The position numbers were made by a program, and so were the translations under genes. Below the pieces are notes generated by a model, which saw only the letters and a list, made by a program, of their open reading frames with translations, did not search any database and was not told the DNA's origin. Shown piece by piece: positions 5,963 to 8,765 of a stretch of 8,765 nt of DNA (positions within the stretch are counted from its first letter, which is position 1; each line of letters opens with the position of its first letter). Origin of the DNA: CAZQBY01 sp964540655 (GTDB taxonomy: Archaea; Altiarchaeota; Altiarchaeia; JAFGQM01); NCBI GenBank assembly GCA_964540655.1, contig CAZINR010000052.1:1-8765 (forward strand). Direction: 5' to 3'.

Positions 5963-6282
5963 TGGCAATCCGCAGGAAAAGCAACAAGCCGATACCCCGC
6001 AGGCACCGGGTCAACCAGCAGGAGATGATCCGCCTGCACCTGGCGGGGAAGCTCCCGAAGCCGTTGCCCGACCCTCTGATGGAGACCATGGCCTTCATAC
6101 TCAGGCATCATCCGCGCTCGCCGGAGGCGGATGCCCTCAGGCAGGTCCGGGAGGACCGCCATCCCAAGGGCACCGGCTACGGGGAAGAGAAGAAGCCCAA
6201 GCCGAAGGATGCCGGACCCGTCAGAAAGAAGACCAAAAAGAAGATGAAAAGGCCCCCCGACTCCGAGCTGCCGTGGGAATAG
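5962..6282 (+). CDS. Hypothetical small basic protein, 106 residues
   Basis: I do not recognise this protein. It opens with a basic segment (MAIRRKSNKPIPRRHRV, 1-17). A short helical core with many His and Pro follows: QQEMIRLHLAGKLPKPLPDP (19-38) and LMETMAFILRHHPRSPEADA (39-58). It ends in a long Lys/Pro-rich, probably disordered tail (about 70-106). The tail includes the Lys-rich run KKTKKKMKRPP and an acidic ending. Such charge suggests binding to nucleic acid or to the ribosome, but this is inference. No Cys, membrane segment or enzyme motif is seen. It has a clear BRE/TATA promoter with an 18-bp palindrome over the start, so it is the only gene in the window with an obvious operator. 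It might be autoregulated or controlled by an unseen dimeric repressor. Confidence 0.7.
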   Translation: MAIRRKSNKPIPRRHRVNQQEMIRLHLAGKLPKPLPDPLMETMAFILRHHPRSPEADALRQVREDRHPKGTGYGEEKKPKPKDAGPVRKKTKKKMKRPPDSELPWE

Positions 6283-6284
6283 AT

Positions 6285-6318
6285 TCTTTTTATTCTCCCA
6301 GCCCTTAGACTAACCGGG
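6285..6318 (+). promoter_or_regulatory. Promoter of the 6319 gene
   Basis: TCTTTTTATTCT (6285-6296) is centred about 28 nt before the ATG. TTAGACTAACCG at 6305-6316 matches 11 of 12 bases of the block at the rnz start (1121-1132). It may be a shared initiator-region element or a trace of common origin. Confidence 0.5.
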
Positions 6319-7629
6319 ATGGACAAGAGGATACCCATCATAGTTTGCGCGGTCGCGGTGGCGGTGGTCGCGGCGGCCTTCCTGCTGAAGCAGCAGGGGC
6401 CCGGGAGCCCGGGCACCTCGACCCTCGGAGGGGGTCTGATGCCGCCCGTGGAAGGCGGGACGCAGCCCGATTCGGAGCCGCCGTCGGAGCAGGAGCTCAT
6501 AGAGCTCGTCCCGGCCTCCGCCTCGGTGGTCGTGTTCATGGACTTCGACGAGCTCAGGGCCTACTCCAGCGAGGGCCTCGAATCCCTGGCCTCCATGGGC
6601 CTCTCCGGCGGGGGAGAGCTGGACATGAAGACCTCGGAAGCGCTCAGCATAACCGACGGCGACTCCGGCGTTTTGGTGATGTCGGGCGACTTCGACGAGA
6701 GCGTGTTCTCGCCCCAGGCGAAGGCGGCCGCCAGGAAGGAGACGCACAGGGGGGTGAATCTATATGTCATAGACTTCCAGGGCACGGAAAGCGCGGTTGG
6801 GGTCGTCCCGGGCAGGATGATGCTATCCGGAGACCCGTGGCTCGCGAGAGAGATAATAGACAACATGGAGTCGAACCCGAGCCCGTTCACGGAGGTCCCG
6901 GAGATAGCGCAGGTGAGGGCCGAACTGGGGGAGTATCCGGTCTACATACTGGGCAGGAGCGCGGGCGATGTCATGCTCGACCTTACGCTGGGCGAGACTG
7001 TCAGCGTCGCCGATGCCGTAGCAATCGGGATGGGCGAGACTCAGAAGGCCGTCATCCTCTTCGCGACCGAATCGATGGCGGAGTCGGCAGCGGCCGAACT
7101 GCTGGAAGCGAAGGAGAGCGCGCTGGCCGATTTGTACAGCGGCGAAAACCTGTCACAGTTCATATCCATAATACGGGGAGTGTCCGTCGCCAATGAGGGC
7201 AGGTTCGTGACTGTCGAGTCGTCGGCATCGATAGAGGAGATAACCTACATGGTAATCGCATGGCAGATGGGCGTGTTCAACCCAAGCGGGGCGGCAGCCC
7301 CGGGCTTGAGCGGCTTCGGGGTAGTGAGGCCTACGTACTGGGAGTGCGCGAACGGGACGGTTCGGGCCCAGTGGGTGAACGGGGCCGGGACCAGGATAAG
7401 GGTGACCCCGCCCGTGGGCGGGTGCGTGTATCAGGAGGACGAGCGCATGCGCGCCTTCGAGGTCGAAGCCAACGGGCTCTTCACCTGCGAGCACGGGGGG
7501 CTGGACGGGTGCGAGGGAGTTCCTGCTGGGGAGAGGTTTGAAGTCGGGCTGACTTTGAGCTGGGAGCCGGCCGGAGGGGGTATAAAGCATAGGGAGTCGG
7601 GGACTTTGTGGGGGGAAGTCCTCGGGTGA
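6319..7629 (+). CDS. Membrane-anchored protein with a pilin-like C-terminal domain
   Basis: This is a 436-residue protein. Residues 5-23 (IPIIVCAVAVAVVAAAFLL) form one N-terminal membrane helix, probably an uncleaved anchor with the rest outside the cell. A Gly/Pro/Ser-rich linker (25-57) follows. Residues 58-305 form an alpha/beta region beginning IELVPASASVVVFMDFDEL (61-79), which resembles DUF3352-type surface domains; this is a tentative match. From about 317 (MGVFNPSG) to the end the sequence resembles the globular part of DPANN pilins. The cues are MGVFNP, then a GF-strand, NGTVRAQWVNGAGTRIRVT (345-363), Cys369, Cys390 and Cys398, PAGERFEVGLTLSW (402-415), and HRESGTLWGEV (424-434). In pilins a helix precedes MGVFNP; here that helix is missing. 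It may be an adhesin or envelope protein. Its stop overlaps an RNase Z remnant. Confidence 0.75.
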   Translation: MDKRIPIIVCAVAVAVVAAAFLLKQQGPGSPGTSTLGGGLMPPVEGGTQPDSEPPSEQELIELVPASASVVVFMDFDELRAYSSEGLESLASMGLSGGGELDMKTSEALSITDGDSGVLVMSGDFDESVFSPQAKAAARKETHRGVNLYVIDFQGTESAVGVVPGRMMLSGDPWLAREIIDNMESNPSPFTEVPEIAQVRAELGEYPVYILGRSAGDVMLDLTLGETVSVADAVAIGMGETQKAVILFATESMAESAAAELLEAKESALADLYSGENLSQFISIIRGVSVANEGRFVTVESSASIEEITYMVIAWQMGVFNPSGAAAPGLSGFGVVRPTYWECANGTVRAQWVNGAGTRIRVTPPVGGCVYQEDERMRAFEVEANGLFTCEHGGLDGCEGVPAGERFEVGLTLSWEPAGGGIKHRESGTLWGEVLG

Positions 7630-7724
7630 AGAGGCTGTTTTTGACGCATGTGAGCCAGAGGTATGGGGAGGTTAAGGTTCTTGGGGAAGAGGTGGGGGAG
7701 GAGTTTGAGGGTTTGACGGTTTAG
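7626..7724 (+). pseudogene. RNase Z C-terminal remnant
   Basis: From GTG at 7626 (overlapping the previous stop in another frame) to TAG at 7722-7724, the frame reads VKRLFLTHVSQRY and then GEVKVLGEEVGEEFEGLTV. This matches residues 262-274 of the rnz product in this window (VKRLFLTHISQRY) at 12 of 13 positions, including the motif V histidine. It then follows the family's acidic C-terminal helix to a matching Thr-Val end. Upstream in this frame there is no similarity to RNase Z, and a TAG lies 12 codons before. All the other zinc ligands are missing, so it cannot be an enzyme. Its codons differ from rnz (TTT, TTG, CAT, TAT, where rnz has TTC, CTG, CAC, TAC). It is therefore not a recent copy of that gene. 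Best read as the tail of a destroyed second RNase Z gene. Confidence 0.68.
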
Positions 7725-7742
7725 GTGAAGGGGTTTGTTTTC

Positions 7743-7783
7743 AAAAGAAAAAAATAATAAGCTCGCTTCGCTCACGTATGAGC
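7743..7783 (-). terminator. Hairpin plus T-rich tail ending the TA operon
   Basis: Read on the minus strand, GCTCATACGTGAGC (7783-7770) can form a 5-bp stem with a 4-nt loop. GAAGCGAGC follows, and then the T-rich TTATTATTTTTTTC. This lies just after the zinc-finger gene's stop, so it is a plausible transcription terminator carried within repeat copy A. Confidence 0.5.
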
Positions 7784-7817
7784 ACCCTGGGAGCCCAAGA
7801 CGTGGTGGTTACGCTAC
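7759..7817. repeat. Direct repeat copy A (about 59 bp)
   Basis: This block matches 8558-8615 with three substitutions and one 1-base gap. It starts with AAGCTCGCTTCGCTCA, contains GAGCACCCT, then GAGCCCAAGACGTGGTGGTT, and ends ACGCTAC. It overlaps the TAG stop of the minus-strand zinc-finger gene (7814-7816), so it sits as that gene's 3' end. The two copies bracket the relB-relE-zinc-finger operon. Confidence 0.92.
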
Positions 7818-8023
7818 TGACAGGTGCAGAAAAAGTTCGCGGTCATTTCCTCCACTTTTTGGCCCTGCTCCCAGGTCTCGAATTTCTCTCCGCATTTATC
7901 GCAGACATAACCCTCTGACTCAAAGGCCACGCCTTTAATCTCATGGATTATCCAGGCCTTCTTGGCCGTTCCTCCGCAAAGAGGGCATTCCATTGTTATT
8001 TTTCTAAGCAAAGCCTGATTCAT
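7814..8023 (-). CDS. YgiT-like zinc-finger protein, third gene of the TA operon
   Basis: This is a 69-residue protein with two Cys-x-x-Cys pairs: MECPLCGGTAKK (11-22; Cys13, Cys16) and YVCDKCGEKFETWEQ (39-53; Cys41, Cys44). The spacing and the C-D-x-C-G-E ending resemble YgiT-type zinc fingers, which occur beside toxins. The DNA-binding HTH domain of full MqsA/YgiT is absent. A second Cys pair sits at the end (CTC, 66-68). I prefer the ATG at 8023 because it overlaps the full-length relE stop as ATGA, the same coupling used between relB and relE. An internal ATG at 7993 would give a 59-residue form starting directly at the finger. Its role is unknown; it may modulate or accompany the toxin. 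The stop lies in repeat copy A. Confidence 0.75.
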   Translation of the reverse strand: MNQALLRKITMECPLCGGTAKKAWIIHEIKGVAFESEGYVCDKCGEKFETWEQGQKVEEMTANFFCTCQ

Positions 8024-8286
8024 TTCCTATTGAATACCCTCGACCTCTTGTCAATCTTCGAGATCAGGATCGCGCTGTCCTCGAAGTACACCTCTTAGAG
8101 AATCCTGTAGTCCCCGACCCGGACCCTGAAGGTCTTCTCCTTCTGGTTGATGACCCTCTTCGCGTCATTGGGGACTGGGTTGGACCTAAGTGCCTCGATC
8201 TTCAGGATCAGGCGCTTCTTAAGATCCTTTTCCGCCTTTTTCAAGAATCTCTTGGGCTGGCTGTCGACCTCGACCTTGAATATCAT
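8020..8286 (-). pseudogene. relE: RelE/ParE-family toxin with an in-frame TAA
   Basis: RelE toxins are small ribosome-dependent mRNA interferases (ParE relatives poison gyrase). Reading from ATG at 8286 gives 63 residues: PKRFLKKAEKDLKKRLILKI (11-30), LRSNPVPNDAKRV (33-45) and FRVRVGDYRIL (53-63). TAA follows at 8097-8095. In the same frame the family's end continues, EVYFEDSAILISKIDKRSRV (65-84) then FNRK, with a TGA at 8022-8020. Relatives usually read RILYEV here, so TAA sits where a Tyr codon (TAC/TAT) is expected: a one-base change. The truncated form loses the last strand and the C-terminal residues usually needed for catalysis, so it is probably inactive. The downstream frame is undecayed, so the event is recent, polymorphic or an error. 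The start overlaps the relB stop as ATGA. Confidence 0.85.
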
Positions 8287-8483
8287 GGTCCGAGCTCTCT
8301 CTTCAGCTCGTCGAAATCCGTTGTCTTGCCCTGTTTGTAGTTCTTCCTGCTCGCCTCCAGCTCTTTCTGCTCTTCGGGAGTCAGTATCGAGTCTATGTCT
8401 ATCATGTTCAGCCTGATCTCGGCGACTTCCCTCTTCAGGTCCTCCAGGTTCTCGTTGATCTTCTCCAGCGTTGCGGCTTCCAT
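8283..8483 (-). CDS. relB: RelB-like antitoxin
   Basis: This 66-residue acidic protein begins MEAATLEKINENLEDLKREV. Residues 1-29 form a helix with heptad-like Leu/Ile. ILTPEEQKELEASRKNYKQG (33-52) follows, and then DFDELKRELGP at the end. This is the layout of archaeal RelB antitoxins, whose helix and C-terminal tail wrap and neutralise RelE. The ATG at 8483 was chosen because a TATA box (8510-8518) lies about 30 nt before it. The longer frame from 8549 would start upstream of that box and read through it. The stop overlaps the relE start as ATGA. With the toxin apparently broken, the antitoxin may be a relic or may act against RelE toxins encoded elsewhere. Confidence 0.82.
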   Translation of the reverse strand: MEAATLEKINENLEDLKREVAEIRLNMIDIDSILTPEEQKELEASRKNYKQGKTTDFDELKRELGP

Positions 8484-8509
8484 CTCCGTATTACTTATCC
8501 AAAGCGTGC

Positions 8510-8518
8510 TTATAAACC
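8510..8518 (-). promoter_or_regulatory. TATA box of the relB-relE-zinc-finger operon
   Basis: The minus strand reads GGTTTATAA, the cleanest TATA box in the window, centred about 31 nt before the ATG at 8483. The predicted transcript would have a leader of only a few bases. No other promoter-like box precedes relE or the zinc-finger gene, so all three should be one transcript. Confidence 0.65.
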
Positions 8519-8544
8519 TGTCTGATGCTGTTACGCTGTAGGAT

Positions 8545-8582
8545 TTCAAAAAATATTAAGCTCGCTTCGCTCATGTATGAGC
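8545..8582 (-). terminator. Hairpin plus T-rich tail after the winged-helix gene
   Basis: On the minus strand GCTCATACATGAGC (8582-8569) forms a 6-bp stem with a 2-nt centre, or 5 bp with a 4-nt loop. GAAGCGAGC and TTAATATTTTTTG follow. It occupies the same relative place as in copy A, downstream of a minus-strand gene, and just upstream of the relB operon promoter. Confidence 0.5.
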
Positions 8583-8615
8583 ACCCTAGAGCCCAAGACG
8601 TGGTGGTTACACTAC
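8558..8615. repeat. Direct repeat copy B (about 58 bp)
   Basis: This is the second copy of the block at 7759-7817, in the same orientation, about 800 bp away. Differences are ACGTATG/ATGTATG, CCTGGGAG/CCTAGAG and ACGCTAC/ACACTAC. It ends 14 bases before the stop codon of the next minus-strand gene (8630-8632), so like copy A it forms a 3' flank. Confidence 0.92.
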
Positions 8616-8629
8616 GCGGACACTGGAGC

Positions 8630-8765
8630 TCAGAACCAGTGCCCCTTTGACACACGGTCATAAATCTCATATATCTCTTTCATCTTGCCTGGGTTCAGGC
8701 TGTAGGTGAACATCTTCAACCCCTTCTTTTTGTTGAGGATGTCCGCGGTCTCAAGCTCTTTTAGT
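8630..8765 (-). CDS. C-terminal end of a winged-helix transcription regulator (partial)
   Basis: The minus strand is open from the window edge to TGA at 8632-8630 and reads LKELETADILNKKKGLKMFT and then YSLNPGKMKEIYEIYDRVSK, ending GHWF. The pattern of Leu-x-x-Leu-Glu-x-Ala-x-Ile-Leu, a basic turn and then Phe-x-Tyr-Ser-Leu-Asn-Pro is the last helix and wing of small archaeal or ArsR/MarR-like winged-helix regulators. An amphipathic C-terminal helix follows. The start and N-terminal half are outside the window, so the ligand and targets cannot be judged. Repeat copy B lies directly downstream of it. Confidence 0.65.
   Translation of the reverse strand, partial: LKELETADILNKKKGLKMFTYSLNPGKMKEIYEIYDRVSKGHWF

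Noticed and set aside
6345..7196. Plus-strand open frame of 283 codons inside the surface-protein gene
   Set aside because: It is Arg/Gly/Ala-rich and low in complexity, a frame shadow. The 6319 frame has a membrane helix, promoter and domain signals.
7759..7817. tRNA fragment as the origin of the repeat
   Set aside because: No T-arm GTTCGA-type sequence, acceptor pairing or CCA-adjacent end is seen on either strand.
7759..7820. C/D-box small RNA in the direct repeat (ATGA ... CTGA)
   Set aside because: Box C is incomplete, the CTGA lies just outside the repeat and is not kept in copy B, and no C'/D' pair is visible.
8484..8549. Longer N-terminus for RelB starting at 8549
   Set aside because: The start would lie upstream of the best TATA box in the window, and the added 22 residues do not fit RelB.
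7759..8615. Insertion sequence or integron-like att sites
   Set aside because: The repeats are direct, not inverted, there is no transposase or integrase frame between or near them, and no short target duplication is evident.

Overview
The window looks archaeal. It carries a short-form RNase Z with a GTG start, an archaeal-type RelB/RelE pair, and a membrane protein whose C-terminus resembles the pilin-like domains of DPANN archaea. Starts lack Shine-Dalgarno sequences. Instead, an A/T-rich box, often AAAGGCTTTT(T/A), lies about 25-30 nt before the first codon. This fits BRE/TATA promoters driving leaderless mRNAs. Coding DNA is GC-rich, with heavy AGG and ATA use, up to about position 7725, and visibly less GC-rich after that. 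I cannot name the lineage; a DPANN-type archaeon is a reasonable guess, not a demonstration.

Layout. 1-1100 (+): two GNAT-like acetyltransferase genes, probably paralogues, joined by an ATGA overlap. 1132-2040 (+): ribonuclease Z. 2042-3556 (-): a 504-residue protein built from tandem winged-helix-turn-helix units of MerR/excisionase type. It converges on rnz with one base between the stops. 3557-3617: one compact, nearly symmetric divergent promoter. 3618-4547 (+): a small helical protein, then a CxxCxxxCC (YkgJ-like) metal-binding protein. 4585-4989 (-) and 5025-5162 (-): an unknown 134-residue protein and a 45-residue zinc ribbon. 5229-5858 (+): a third, degenerate GNAT-like protein. 5962-6282 (+): a small basic protein whose start is overlapped by an 18-bp perfect palindrome. 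6319-7629 (+): a membrane-anchored protein whose C-terminus looks like a DPANN pilin globular domain. Overlapping its stop is a 32-codon remnant of an RNase Z C-terminus. 7759-8615: two direct repeats flanking a minus-strand relB-relE-zinc-finger operon. relE contains an in-frame TAA where family members usually have Tyr. 8630-8765 (-): the C-terminal end of a winged-helix regulator.

How it fits together. Most of the window is single-gene or two-gene units, each with its own TATA box, of housekeeping (rnz) or unknown function. The right end (about 7600-8765) looks like accessory DNA: lower GC, a toxin-antitoxin module, flanking repeats and a gene remnant at the junction. The most novel object is the tandem-HTH protein. 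It may be a covalent head-to-tail array of small DNA-binding domains, and it shares its promoter with the 114-residue gene. No stretch longer than about 300 bases lacks a gene. I saw no rRNA, tRNA, CRISPR array or transposase.
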